In this document: positions 1-8,598 of the stretch, piece after piece
Numbering within the stretch: position 1 is the stretch's first letter
Layout: each line of letters opens with the position of its first letter
Source: IMCC26134_A sp964579225
GTDB lineage: Bacteria > Verrucomicrobiota > Verrucomicrobiia > Opitutales > Opitutaceae
Length of the DNA: 21,287 nt
Assembly: GCA_964579225.1 (NCBI GenBank)
Contig: CAZOGV010000029.1
Location: forward strand, 1-21,287
Direction: 5' to 3'
The notes under the pieces: model-generated
Told to the model about the DNA's origin: nothing
Databases searched by the model: none
Seen by the model: only the letters and a program-made list of their open reading frames with translations
Program-made: the position numbers and the translations under genes

Positions 1-142
1 CGTTACACCGTTACATTTGCCGAAGTAGAGCCTTAAGGCGCACGACTGCTCTGCGGCAGGCGGCGTGCTCCGCCACCTGCCTCCGTATCCGCGACCCGGA
101 TACGGCCGGCCATGCGGCCAGCCGTATCAGCCGCTTAACCGC
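1..142. other. Intergenic region after secA with stacked hairpins
   Basis: No gene is seen here. A 10-bp palindrome lies at 30-39. Three hairpins follow: an imperfect one at 55-81 (GGCAGG paired with CCTGCC), a perfect 9-bp stem at 83-91/97-105 with a 5-nt loop, and a stem at 101-106/121-126 that continues as 108-111/116-119. The last two share bases 101-105, so they cannot form together. The region lies just past the secA stop on the minus strand. It may work in 3'-end formation, but no clear U-tract follows any stem, so I do not call it a terminator. Confidence 0.5.
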
Positions 143-3079
143 TCAACCCTGCGGGGCCGACTTGTCGGCGTCGCGCTTGCCGCTGGTCGTGATCATCGTG
201 CGCACCTGCGCGGTGACCTTCGGCGCCGGGCCCGTCGCCTTCGGACCGTTCGCGATCGCGGCCGGTGCCACGCCCGCCGGTCCCGCCGCGCGGGCGTTCT
301 TCGCCAGCAGCGCGAGCATGTTCTCAAACACCTGCACATTCGACGCGCTGCGGAACAGCCCGGTGCAAATTTGCAGGCGCACGTTGCGCATCAGCTCCTC
401 GAAATACTTGTAAGCCTCGCCCTTGTATTCGACCAGCGGGTCCTTCTGACCGTAGCTGCGCAGTCCGACCGATTGGCGCAGGCTCTCCATCTCGGTGAGA
501 TGCTCCTGCCAGTGGTGGTCGATGGCGTTGATGATGACGTAGCGCTCGATCGAGCCCAGCGCCTCGGGAATCTCGACCGACTCCTTCACCGCGTAGGCTT
601 CGCGCACCTTACCCACCACGAGTTCGGCCAAGGCCGCCGAGCTCTTGCCCGTGATTTCCTCGACCTTCAGGCCGATGGGGAAATGGGTGTTGGCCCAACC
701 CACAAAACCCTCCGCCGCGGCCGGCGTGACGGTTTGCGGACCGGCCTCGTAACCTGCGGTCTCGAGGCGGAACTCCACTTCTTCCTTCACTTGTTCAAAA
801 ATAAGATCCTTCGAACGCTCGGAGTGGATGGCCGCGTTGCGGATGCCGTAGATCACCTCGCGCTGCTGGTTGAGCACGTCGTCATATTGCAGCAGGCGTT
901 TGCGGGCGGAGAAATTCTGCTGCTCCACCTTTTTCTGCGCGCTCTCGATGGAGCGGTTCAGCCAGGGATGTTCCAGCTCCTCGCCCTCTTTCATCGACCC
1001 TTCCATGAGGCGCGAGGCTAGGTTGCCCTGGAGGAAGAGACGCATGAGCTCGTCTTCGAGGGAGAGGAAAAACCGCGTCGTGCCCGGGTCGCCCTGACGG
1101 GAGCAACGACCGCGCAACTGGCGGTCCACGCGGCGGCTTTGGTGACGCTCGGTGCCGATGACGAAAAGGCCGCCGAGTTCGCGCACACCCTCGCCGAGTT
1201 TGATGTCGGTGCCGCGGCCGGCCATGTTGGTGGCGATGGTCACGGCGCCGCGCTGGCCGGCGCGAGCCACGATCTCGGCCTCCTGCTGGTGCATCTTGGC
1301 GTTGAGCACCGTATGCACGATTCCACTACGCTTGAGCATGCGCGAGAGCACCTCGGACTGCTCGACCGAGACGGTGCCCACGAGCACGGGCTGGCCGCGG
1401 CGGTTGGCCTCCTCGATCTCCTTCACCACCGCGTTGTATTTGTCGCGGCGGGTTTTGAAAATGGAGTCATTCCGGTCAATGCGGATGCAGGGGCGGTTGG
1501 TCGGGATGACCTGCACCGTCAGCTTGTAAATGTCGTGGAACTCGGTCGCCTCGGTCTCGGCCGTGCCGGTCATGCCGCCGAGTTTCTCATACATGCGGAA
1601 ATAATTCTGGATCGTGACCGTGGCGTAGGTGCGGGTCTCGCGTTCGATGGTCACGCGCTCCTTGGCCTCGACCGCCTGGTGCAGACCGTCGGACCAGCGG
1701 CGACCCGGCATCACGCGACCGGTGTTTTCATCGACGATCATGACCTTGCCCTCGGCCACGACGTATTGAACGTCCTTCTCATAGAGCGAGTAGGCGCGGA
1801 GGAGCTGCGAGATCGCGTGAATCTCCTCGGAGACCTGGGCGTAGTTTTCCTGCATGGCGGCGCGTTGCGCCTCCTTTTGCTCGGGTGTGAGCGTGGTGAC
1901 GCGTTCGAGATCGCTGAAGGCGGTCGCGAGGTCGGGCAGCGTGAAGGCCTCGGGGTTGTCGGGGCGGAGGAGCTTGCGACCGTTGTCGGCGAGATCGGCC
2001 TGATGCTGGCGCTCGTCGATGGAGTAGAAGAGCTCTTCCTTGAGCGCGTAGAGCTCACGTTTTTGGAAGTCCGAGTTGTATTCGACTTCGGTCTTGTCGA
2101 GCAGCTTGCGCCACTCGGGATTCTCCATGAGGCCGAGGAGCTGTTTGTTGCGCGGGTTGCCGATCTTGACCTGCAACATGCGGCGACCGGCCTGGGCGCG
2201 GTCGTCGGGCGTGAGGTCGGCTTTCTTCAAGGCGGCCTGCGCTTCGGAAATGAAGCGATTGCAGAGTCGCGTCTGCTCTTGAACGAGGCGCGCGACCTGC
2301 GGCTCCAAACGGGTGAAGGGTTGCTCGCGCTCGATGGGGGCGGGACCGGAAATGATGAGCGGCGTGCGGGCCTCGTCCACGAGGATGGAGTCAATCTCGT
2401 CCACGATGCAGAACCAGTGATCCCGTTGCACCTGATCCTCCTTGCGCGTGGCCATGCCGTTGTCGCGCAGGTAATCGAAACCAAACTCGGAGGCGGTGCC
2501 GTAGGTGATGTCGCAACCATACATCTCGCGGCGAACATCGGGCGCCATCTGTTGCTGGATGCAGCCGACGGTGAGGCCGAGGAAGCGATAGAGGTAACCC
2601 ATCCACTCGGAGTCGCGGCGGGCGAGGTAGTCGTTGACCGTGACGAGCTGGGTGTTGCGACCGGCCAGCGCGTTCAAATACATCGCGGTGGTCGCGACGA
2701 GCGTCTTGCCCTCGCCCGTGGCCATTTCGGAAATGCGGCCCTGATGCAGGGCCATGCCGCCGATCAACTGGACGTCGAAGTGGACCATGTTCCATTCGAG
2801 CTCCTGGCCGCAGACGAGACCGCGCGTGCCGACGAGGCGGCGGGCGGCGTTTTTCACCGCGGCGAAAGCCTCGGGCAGAATGGCTTCGAGCGCGGCGTGC
2901 TTGTCTTCGACGGCGGCGACGCGGGCCTTGAATTCAACGGTTTTGGCGCGGAGTTGGTCGTCGGTCAGAGCCTTGTAAGACTCATCGAGTTCGTTGATGC
3001 GAGCGACGATGGGCTGGGCGCGCTCGAGGAACTTGCGGTAGTGACGGCCGGCAAAACGCTTGAAGAGAAACGAGAACAT
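143..3079 (-). CDS. secA: Preprotein translocase ATPase SecA
   Basis: SecA is the cytoplasmic ATPase motor that pushes unfolded preproteins through SecYEG. The 978-aa product has Walker A GEGKT at about residues 122-126, the FGFDYLRDN motif near 199, the Walker B region VDEIDSILVDEARTP near 226-240, TNMAGRGTDIKLGEG and RQLRGRCSRQGDPG in the second motor domain, and a scaffold/helical-wing end with HWQEHL and GLRSYGQKDPL. I start it at the ATG at 3079 (MFSFLFKRF), because the in-frame extension to 3187 adds 36 low-complexity residues unlike SecA. It is longer than the usual 840-900 aa. The extra length is an insertion after the DEAD region, roughly residues 250-410. The C-terminus is an Ala/Pro-rich tail without the usual CxCxSGxxxxxxCH zinc/SecB motif. 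No strong Shine-Dalgarno sequence is visible. Confidence 0.97.
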   Translation of the reverse strand: MFSFLFKRFAGRHYRKFLERAQPIVARINELDESYKALTDDQLRAKTVEFKARVAAVEDKHAALEAILPEAFAAVKNAARRLVGTRGLVCGQELEWNMVHFDVQLIGGMALHQGRISEMATGEGKTLVATTAMYLNALAGRNTQLVTVNDYLARRDSEWMGYLYRFLGLTVGCIQQQMAPDVRREMYGCDITYGTASEFGFDYLRDNGMATRKEDQVQRDHWFCIVDEIDSILVDEARTPLIISGPAPIEREQPFTRLEPQVARLVQEQTRLCNRFISEAQAALKKADLTPDDRAQAGRRMLQVKIGNPRNKQLLGLMENPEWRKLLDKTEVEYNSDFQKRELYALKEELFYSIDERQHQADLADNGRKLLRPDNPEAFTLPDLATAFSDLERVTTLTPEQKEAQRAAMQENYAQVSEEIHAISQLLRAYSLYEKDVQYVVAEGKVMIVDENTGRVMPGRRWSDGLHQAVEAKERVTIERETRTYATVTIQNYFRMYEKLGGMTGTAETEATEFHDIYKLTVQVIPTNRPCIRIDRNDSIFKTRRDKYNAVVKEIEEANRRGQPVLVGTVSVEQSEVLSRMLKRSGIVHTVLNAKMHQQEAEIVARAGQRGAVTIATNMAGRGTDIKLGEGVRELGGLFVIGTERHQSRRVDRQLRGRCSRQGDPGTTRFFLSLEDELMRLFLQGNLASRLMEGSMKEGEELEHPWLNRSIESAQKKVEQQNFSARKRLLQYDDVLNQQREVIYGIRNAAIHSERSKDLIFEQVKEEVEFRLETAGYEAGPQTVTPAAAEGFVGWANTHFPIGLKVEEITGKSSAALAELVVGKVREAYAVKESVEIPEALGSIERYVIINAIDHHWQEHLTEMESLRQSVGLRSYGQKDPLVEYKGEAYKYFEELMRNVRLQICTGLFRSASNVQVFENMLALLAKNARAAGPAGVAPAAIANGPKATGPAPKVTAQVRTMITTSGKRDADKSAPQG

Positions 3080-3194
3080 GGAACGGAGGACGCTAGACCG
3101 CGCCGCCGCCTTGGCAAACGGCAAATCCGGCCGCTGGCCGCTCGCGCCCGCCCGGCCAAGCGTCGCGGAATCGTCACCCGCGACCAAAGCGCGC

Positions 3195-3488
3195 CTAAAA
3201 TTTGAGCCGCCGTGTCTCCGTCTTCGCCGCCGGCTCGGCCAGCAAGGACTGGCGAAAAAACTCCTGCGCCTGCTTCAGCAACGCCGAATACTGCGAATAC
3301 TGCCCCGCCCACGAATTCGGCACGCTGACTTTCTTGATCACGCCGGAGCCCACCTTGTCGGCCGCATCGGCATCGGGCGTCATCTCCACCGCAAATTTCG
3401 GATCACGCACATGGACCACGTAGTGCCGCGCCCCGCCTTCCGGCGCCTCGCGCTCGACCCGCATAAAGTGCCCGGACGATTCAGCCAT
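3195..3488 (-). CDS. Hypothetical protein, 97 aa
   Basis: I do not recognise this family. The product is small and soluble-looking, with no signal peptide or membrane segment. Its N-terminal half looks like short beta strands (HFMRVER, ARHYVVHVRDPKFAVEM). A helical stretch follows at about 66-85 (SQYSALLKQAQEFFRQSLL), then a basic tail. The ATG at 3488 is chosen because the upstream in-frame extension to 3698 is low-complexity and runs into the divergent gene at 3604. The stop lies 115 bp upstream of the secA start on the same strand, so the two may be co-transcribed. Its reality rests on codon-like composition and fit between neighbours, not homology. Confidence 0.65.
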   Translation of the reverse strand: MAESSGHFMRVEREAPEGGARHYVVHVRDPKFAVEMTPDADAADKVGSGVIKKVSVPNSWAGQYSQYSALLKQAQEFFRQSLLAEPAAKTETRRLKF

Positions 3489-3603
3489 GCAGCACAACGT
3501 GCTCGCCTTGGCCACCGGGCGCAAACCGTTTGGCCGGCCGTTTAGGTTTTCGCCCTTGTTCGCACCCCGCCCACTCCGCATACCGAGCACCGCCCGACCA
3601 TTT
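3489..3603. promoter_or_regulatory. Divergent intergenic region
   Basis: This 115-bp gap separates two divergently transcribed genes and must hold both promoters. A 5-bp inverted repeat with a 3-nt spacer (AGCAC, AAC, GTGCT; 3491-3503) sits against the minus-strand start codon, and a GGCCGGCC palindrome lies near 3533-3540. I see no convincing -35/-10 pair. Confidence 0.35.
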
Positions 3604-4899
3604 ATGAACGATCTTGATATCACTCGCGAAGTCCCCCGCCTCGACCCCGTCCCCTTCATCGTCGCGGACGTAATTCTTGTAGGCTTCGCCGCCTTCATCG
3701 GCTGGCAGGCCCCCGCCCCGCTGAGCGTCGCTCCCCTCGCGGCTATTTCCGGTCTCGTCGCCTTTGGCGCAGTCGTGGGCCTCTATCCCTTCGTGATGAA
3801 TCACGCCCGCCGCCAGGAGGAAGCCCTGCGCGAAAGAGCCGAGCAAATTGCAGCACTCGCCCGCACGCTCGCCGGCGCATCCGAACAAGTCGGCATCGCC
3901 GTCTCCAGCCTGCCCGCCATCGCCGAAAGTTCCGCCCGCCAGCTCAAGCTCGCCGAGCAACTCCCCGCCGCCATCCAAGCCCAGATCGCCACGCTGCAAC
4001 ACCAGCTCTCCGCCACCCACGCCGAGGAAAACGCCGCCCTGCGCCACGAACTCGACACCCTGCGTAACGCCCAGACCGACAAGCTCGTCGGCGCGCTCGC
4101 CGATCTCGCCCGCCTCGAAGCCATCGCCTCCAAGCACGCCGCCGCCCTAGACGGAGCCATCGCCCATTTGCCCAAACTCGCCGAGACGTTTAACCAACAA
4201 ACTGCCGAGACCCTGCGCCGCGAAACCGCCGCCGCCGTGATCGCTTTGCAAACCGCCTCCAACGAGGCCGGCGTCGCGCTCGCCGCCGCCACCAACGAAG
4301 CCCGCACCGCCTTTGATCGCGGCGTGCGCGACGCCGTCTCCCACCTCGCCACCCAAGCCGCCTCCAACCCGCCCTTCCCCGCCCACGCCCCGCGCCAGGC
4401 CGCCGTCATCGCGCCTCCCGAGCCCGCTCCCGCGCCCGAACCCAAAGTCGAACCGGTCGCCGCACCCGAACCCATCGACGATGCCGGTCTGGACGAACCC
4501 GCCGCCGCTCCCGAGCCCGCCCCCCGGGCCGAAGAACCCGCGCAAGACTCCGAACCCGCTCCCGAACCCGCCGAAGAGCCCACACCCGATTCCGACGAAC
4601 AGTCCGAAGCCGCCACCACCGAGCCCGCCCTCAGCCACGATGGCTTCACCCGCCTCGTCGCCACCGCCTACATCGGCATCGGCAACAAACTCTTCATCCG
4701 CGGCGACGGTCCCGGCCTGCGCAGCGACAAAGGTATTCCGCTCCAATTCGTCTCCATCGGCAAGTGGCGCTGGGAAAACCCCGAGCTTCTCTTCCCCGCC
4801 AAGGTGCGCCTCTACAAAAACGATCAGATCGAGTGCACCGCCCTCGGCGAGATCACGCTCGAGCCCGGCCACCACCACGAAGTCACCGCGCAGTTCTGA
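3604..4899 (+). CDS. Membrane-anchored coiled-coil protein with CBM-like C-terminal domain
   Basis: The 431-aa protein has four visible parts. Two hydrophobic segments lie at about 17-36 and 42-62. A long Ala/Glu-rich helical, probably coiled-coil, region covers about 66-265. A Pro/Glu/Ala-rich linker covers about 270-345, full of PEPAPAPEP-type repeats. The last 80 residues form a compact beta-rich domain (NKLFIRGDGPGL, GIPLQFVSIGKWRW, KVRLYKNDQIEC, TLEPGHHHEV). The spacing of these strands recalls starch-binding Ig-fold modules of the CBM20/CBM48 type, where a GxxPxL-like turn is followed by a Trp-rich strand. That is inference, not a recognised hit. Its neighbour 123 bp downstream is glycogen synthase on the same strand, which fits a glycogen-related role. 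The ATG at 3604 is preferred over 3487 because the extra residues are Arg/Pro-rich and overlap the divergent gene. Confidence 0.8.
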   Translation: MNDLDITREVPRLDPVPFIVADVILVGFAAFIGWQAPAPLSVAPLAAISGLVAFGAVVGLYPFVMNHARRQEEALRERAEQIAALARTLAGASEQVGIAVSSLPAIAESSARQLKLAEQLPAAIQAQIATLQHQLSATHAEENAALRHELDTLRNAQTDKLVGALADLARLEAIASKHAAALDGAIAHLPKLAETFNQQTAETLRRETAAAVIALQTASNEAGVALAAATNEARTAFDRGVRDAVSHLATQAASNPPFPAHAPRQAAVIAPPEPAPAPEPKVEPVAAPEPIDDAGLDEPAAAPEPAPRAEEPAQDSEPAPEPAEEPTPDSDEQSEAATTEPALSHDGFTRLVATAYIGIGNKLFIRGDGPGLRSDKGIPLQFVSIGKWRWENPELLFPAKVRLYKNDQIECTALGEITLEPGHHHEVTAQF

Positions 4900-5022
4900 T
4901 CAGGACCTTCACGCGCCCGCCGCCTTCACCGGCACCGCCACCTCCGGCACGCCTGCGCCGAAATACGCAAAAGACGTCTTTTTGCTCGGCTCCCGCCGCT
5001 TGTTACCGTTTTTTCACGCCCC

Positions 5023-6501
5023 GTGGCCGCACTCAAAATCCTCTTCGTCTCCCCGGAAGTAGATCCCTTTGTCAAAGTAGGCGGCCTGGCCGACATGGCG
5101 GGTTCCCTCCCCCGCGCTCTCGCTGCCCTCGGACACGATGTGCGCGTCGTCATCCCCGCCTACGGCAGCCTCCGCCTAGGCGCCGGCTGGCACGCCCGCC
5201 CCGATCCCCTCGGCGTCGATGTCGGCGCCAGCGCCCACTGGGCCCGCACTTGGGAAACCGTTTTGCCCGGCTCGCAGGTCCCCGTTTACGCGCTCGAGCA
5301 CGAAGGCCTCTTCGGCCGCCCCGAAGTTTACGCCGGCCCCTGGGGCGACCACCCCGACAACGACCTCCGCTTCGCCTTCCTCTGCCGCGGCGCACTCAAC
5401 CTCTGCCTCCAACTCGGCTGGATTCCCGACGTCGCCCACGCCCACGACTGGACCACCGGCCTGCTCCCCCTCCTGCTCAACACCACCCTGCGCCACACCC
5501 CGCTCGGCAAAACCGCGTCCGTCTTCACCATCCACAACCTCGAACACCAGGGCTACAGCGACCGCCGCGTGCTCGACTTCGCCCACATTCCACCCGGCGA
5601 ATTCCGTCCCGACAGCACCGAGAGCGTCGGCGCGGTCAACATGCTCAAGGCCGGCCTCTACCACGCCACTAAACTCAGCACCGTCAGCCCCACCTACGCC
5701 GAGGAAATCAAGACGTCCGCCGGCGGCCACGGCCTTGACGAGGTCCTCCGCTTCCGCGCCGCCGACCTCGTCGGCATCCTCAACGGCATCGACGCCACCG
5801 CCTGGAACCCGGCGATGGATAAACACCTCCCGCGCCCCTACGACCAGCGCTCCGTCGCCGCCGGCAAGGCCGCCGCCAAAAAAGCCCTGCAAGAACGCCT
5901 CGGTCTCGACCTCGACCCCAACATCGCCCTCTTCGGCGTAGTCTCCCGCTTCGCCAGCCAGAAAGGCCTCGATCTCCTCGCCGAGGCGCTCCCGCACATC
6001 CTCTCCCGCATGCATGTGCAGTTCGCCATCCTCGGCTCCGGCGACCCCGGCCTCGAACACACCTTCCGCTGGGCCGCCGAGGCATTCCCCGGCCGCGTCG
6101 GCCTGCACGTCGGCTACGACAACGCCCTCTCGCACCTCATCCAGGGCGGCTCCGATTTCTTCGTCATGCCCAGCCGCGCCGAACCCTGCGGCCTCACCCA
6201 GATGTATTCCATGCGCTACGGCACGCCCCCGCTCGTGCGCGCGACCGGCGGCCTCATCGACACCGTCGAGCAATACGCCGAAGGCGCGAAGACCGGCACC
6301 GGCTTCCGCTTCCACGACGCCACCGCCCCCGCCCTCTACAACACCATCGGCTGGGCCTGCGCCACCTACTACGACCGCCCCGCCGAGCTCCTCGCCCTGC
6401 GCCGTCGCGGCATGGACCAGGATTTCTCCTGGGGCGGCCGAGCCAAGCTCTACGTCGATCTCTACGAGTGGGCCATCGCCGCCCGCCGCGCCGCCGCCTG
6501 A
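5023..6501 (+). CDS. glgA: Glycogen synthase (ADP-glucose)
   Basis: GlgA transfers glucose from ADP-glucose to the non-reducing end of a growing alpha-1,4-glucan in the cytoplasm (GT5 family). The 492-aa length is normal. The N-terminal Rossmann domain begins LKILFVSPEVDPFVKVGGLADM, with the ADP-glucose-binding K-x-G-G-L motif at residues 18-22. HAHDWTTGLLPLL and FTIHNLEHQG are typical of the first domain. The second domain has FGVVSRFASQKGLDL and the C-terminal nucleotide/catalytic signature MPSRAEPCGLTQMYSMRYG, followed by RATGGLIDTVEQY. The start is a GTG, placed by alignment to the standard GlgA N-terminus. The CBM-like membrane protein lies directly upstream on the same strand. No other glg genes are in the window. 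Confidence 0.96.
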   Translation: MAALKILFVSPEVDPFVKVGGLADMAGSLPRALAALGHDVRVVIPAYGSLRLGAGWHARPDPLGVDVGASAHWARTWETVLPGSQVPVYALEHEGLFGRPEVYAGPWGDHPDNDLRFAFLCRGALNLCLQLGWIPDVAHAHDWTTGLLPLLLNTTLRHTPLGKTASVFTIHNLEHQGYSDRRVLDFAHIPPGEFRPDSTESVGAVNMLKAGLYHATKLSTVSPTYAEEIKTSAGGHGLDEVLRFRAADLVGILNGIDATAWNPAMDKHLPRPYDQRSVAAGKAAAKKALQERLGLDLDPNIALFGVVSRFASQKGLDLLAEALPHILSRMHVQFAILGSGDPGLEHTFRWAAEAFPGRVGLHVGYDNALSHLIQGGSDFFVMPSRAEPCGLTQMYSMRYGTPPLVRATGGLIDTVEQYAEGAKTGTGFRFHDATAPALYNTIGWACATYYDRPAELLALRRRGMDQDFSWGGRAKLYVDLYEWAIAARRAAA

Positions 6502-6511
6502 GTGGCGCCGG

Positions 6512-7471
6512 TCACTGTATCCAAGAAATCCCTACACGCAGCCAGAGCGGCACCACGAACAGCCCCACCGCCGTCGTGCCCAGCACCACCTGCACCGCCG
6601 TCAACGGCTGCCCCCCGTGGTGCCGCGCGATCACGATGGGCAAAATCCCCGCCGGCATCGCCGCCTGCACCACCATCACCTCCCGTAGCTCGCGCGGCAT
6701 CGGCAACCACGCCGCCGCCGCCAACATCGCCAGCGGTATGATCCCCAGCCGCAACGCGCACGCCAACGGCGTCACCCGCCGATCCACCAGGGTCCGCGGC
6801 GAGTTCAAATACTCCACCAGCGTCGCCCCGATCAGCAGCAAGCCCAGCGGCACCGCGCACGCCCCCAACATCTGGATCGATTGCATCACCACGCGCGGCA
6901 GCCACTCCCCCGCCCCGCTCAAATTCAACCCCACCGCCAACACCAGCGCGTAAACCGGCGGATTAAACACCCGCTTCCACCCGCCCGCGCGCATCGAAGC
7001 CCCCGACAACATCAGTATGCCCACCGTCCAGATCGCCGCCTCGCACCCCACGTTAAAAACAAACAACACCCCCAGCGTATCCCGCCCGAACAACTCCTCC
7101 ACCAGCGGGATCGCCATGTAGCCGTAATTAAAAATCCCCACGCTGAACGCGAAGGTTCGCAGCCCCGCGCCCTGGACGAAACCCGCCCGCTTCGCCACCG
7201 CGTAGGCGAACAAAATCCCGCCGGCCATCGCCACGAAACCGAGCAGCGGACCCGCCAGCAAATTGCCCGGCTCGCGCAGCGCCTCGTTGCCCAGCACGTG
7301 ATAAAAAATGAGGCACGGGTAGAGCAAGTTCACCACCAGCTTCAGCAGACTCTCGTCCGCCTCCGGCTTCAGCCAACCCGCGCCGCGCGCCGCCGCCCCC
7401 GCCGCGATCACGGCAAAAACCGGCAGCACCAGCGCGAGCAAAGACCAGTAGTTGGGCAGATCAGACGGCAT
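6512..7471 (-). CDS. AEC (auxin efflux carrier) family permease
   Basis: This 319-aa integral membrane protein has about ten hydrophobic helices in two five-helix blocks, the pattern of the AEC family (PF03547) that includes malonate and other organic-acid permeases. Helices begin with LLALVLPVFAVIAAGAAARG, and the family-like NLLYPCLIFYHVL follows in the second helix. The second half contains a Pro-rich helix start (GACAVPLGLLLIGATLVEYL) and ends with AAMPAGILPIVIARHHGG. The substrate cannot be deduced. I use the ATG at 7471 (MPSDLPNYW); an in-frame ATG at 7513 would add 14 residues overlapping the terminator just upstream. It converges with glgA with only 10 bp between stops. The terminator at 7515-7544 implies its own promoter or some read-through. 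Confidence 0.88.
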   Translation of the reverse strand: MPSDLPNYWSLLALVLPVFAVIAAGAAARGAGWLKPEADESLLKLVVNLLYPCLIFYHVLGNEALREPGNLLAGPLLGFVAMAGGILFAYAVAKRAGFVQGAGLRTFAFSVGIFNYGYMAIPLVEELFGRDTLGVLFVFNVGCEAAIWTVGILMLSGASMRAGGWKRVFNPPVYALVLAVGLNLSGAGEWLPRVVMQSIQMLGACAVPLGLLLIGATLVEYLNSPRTLVDRRVTPLACALRLGIIPLAMLAAAAWLPMPRELREVMVVQAAMPAGILPIVIARHHGGQPLTAVQVVLGTTAVGLFVVPLWLRVGISWIQ

Positions 7472-7514
7472 GAAAGATCCCCATTCCCGTCGCGCCGCCC
7501 GACCCGCGTCCATG

Positions 7515-7544
7515 AAAAAGCCCCGACGCGCGAGACGTCGGGGC
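7515..7544 (-). terminator. Intrinsic terminator of the LTxxQ gene
   Basis: A perfect 9-bp GC-rich stem (GCCCCGACG at 7520-7528, paired with 7536-7544; 7-nt loop) is followed on the minus strand by five Ts (7515-7519). It lies about 30 bp past the stop of the gene at 7577-7996 and separates that gene from the AEC permease. Confidence 0.88.
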
Positions 7545-7576
7545 CGTAAAGGCGAGAGATTGCCAGAATCCGCGTA

Positions 7577-7996
7577 TTACTCCGGACCCGCACCGCCGCG
7601 GCCGCCGGGCTTGTTGCCGGCGCGCTCGCGCTGCTTGGCGATCTTCTCCTTCTGCTCGGCGGTCAACACGGCATGGATGCGATCCCGGTATTTTTCATGC
7701 ACCGCCTGCATCGCCTCGCGGCGCTGCTCGCGGGTGGCGTCACGGCCGAGCTCCTTCCCCTTCGCCCTCATCTCCTCCATCTCGGCGGCGACGATGGGGC
7801 GTAGTTGTTCAACCTGGGCATCGGTCAGGCCCAAGCGCTCGCGCATCTTTTCAAGGCGATCACCGCCCGGGCGTTGCTGGCCATACCCGGCCTTGTTCTC
7901 TTTGCCTTCGGCGGGCTGGGCTCCAGCCGGGGCGGCCAGCAGCGCGAAGGCGGCCAGCAGGGTGCTCAACATCAGGACATGCGATTTGGTTTTCAT
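7577..7996 (-). CDS. Secreted Spy/CpxP-like LTxxQ protein
   Basis: This small 139-aa protein has a clear signal peptide, with a hydrophobic core at about residues 7-22 and probable cleavage after AGA (26/27). The mature part is highly charged and helical. It carries two LTxxQ motifs, LTDAQ at 57-61 and LTAEQ at 111-115, the hallmark of the periplasmic Spy/CpxP superfamily of envelope-stress chaperones and regulators. A Gly/Arg-rich tail ends it. The role is inferred from the motif pair only; many such proteins in this kind of organism are uncharacterised. The ATG at 7996 is set by the signal peptide, and the upstream in-frame extension is implausible. A strong intrinsic terminator follows. 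Confidence 0.82.
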   Translation of the reverse strand: MKTKSHVLMLSTLLAAFALLAAPAGAQPAEGKENKAGYGQQRPGGDRLEKMRERLGLTDAQVEQLRPIVAAEMEEMRAKGKELGRDATREQRREAMQAVHEKYRDRIHAVLTAEQKEKIAKQRERAGNKPGGRGGAGPE

Positions 7997-8187
7997 GGGT
8001 GTTATTTTCAGCAATTTAGGTTTTGGGTTCGTTCCAGCGATTCGATGATTTAAACGAGCCCGGGCGCCTCGGGTCGTATGCAAACCAAGACGCCATCCCG
8101 CCCCTCCGGTTACCGCGCACACGCACGACACTAATTTTTTCACTCGGCCTGCCTCGCCTTTTCCCCCGCCGCCACCAGCGTCCTGTA
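7997..8187. promoter_or_regulatory. Divergent intergenic region
   Basis: This 191-bp gap lies between the minus-strand LTxxQ gene and the plus-strand zincin gene. It holds an AT-rich patch near 8046-8054 next to a GCCCGGGC palindrome, which could be the -10 side of the minus-strand promoter. I cannot identify a matching -35 or any operator. Confidence 0.3.
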
Positions 8188-8559
8188 ATGACTCTTGAAC
8201 AACGCATCGCCGCCGCCACCCGAGAGGTGGAGGCAACCATCCGCCGCCTCCCGGCCCCGGTGCGCGATTTCGCGAAAAAAATCCCCGTCCACTACGAAGC
8301 CCGCCCGCCCGCCCACATCATCGAGGAAGGCTACCCGGACGACATCCTCGGCCTCTTCGACGGCTCCGCCCACGGCGAAGAAATCTCCCAGGATCAGCCC
8401 ATGCCCCCGCAAATCAGCCTCTACCTCGACAACATCTGGACCTTCGTGGAACAAGACCGCGACGACTTCCTCGGCGAGGTCTCCGTCACCTACCTGCACG
8501 AGCTCGGCCACTACTTCGGCTGGGACGAGGACGACCTCGCCGCCCGCGACCTCGACTAA
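8188..8559 (+). CDS. Minimal zincin-like metallopeptidase family protein
   Basis: The 123-aa cytoplasmic-looking protein carries an HExxHxxG zinc motif near the C-terminus (TYLHELGHYFGWDEDDL, H at about residue 105). This architecture, about 120 residues with a late HExxHxxGxxxxD motif, matches the predicted acidic minimal zincins of PF06262 (formerly DUF1025). The family is conserved but its substrate is not established to my knowledge. The protein is acidic and has no signal peptide. The ATG at 8188 gives the family length; the ORF extends upstream to 8023 through sequence that looks non-coding. The secreted SYLF gene begins 39 bp downstream on the same strand, so they may be co-transcribed. 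Confidence 0.85.
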   Translation: MTLEQRIAAATREVEATIRRLPAPVRDFAKKIPVHYEARPPAHIIEEGYPDDILGLFDGSAHGEEISQDQPMPPQISLYLDNIWTFVEQDRDDFLGEVSVTYLHELGHYFGWDEDDLAARDLD

Positions 8560-8598
8560 CCCGCCCCGGCGCGAAGTCGTATCCACCATTCAAATACA

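Noticed and set aside
1139..3205. A 688-codon open frame on the plus strand antisense to secA
   Set aside because: SecA on the other strand carries every family motif; the plus frame is rich in His/Gly/Leu/Glu without any domain, a GC-driven shadow.
4414..4630. CCCGAACCC-type short repeats as a tandem DNA repeat or CRISPR-like array
   Set aside because: They encode the Pro/Glu/Ala linker of the membrane protein in frame; there are no regular spacers.
5176..6315. A 379-codon minus-strand frame inside glgA
   Set aside because: A compositional shadow of glgA, which has all GT5 motifs.
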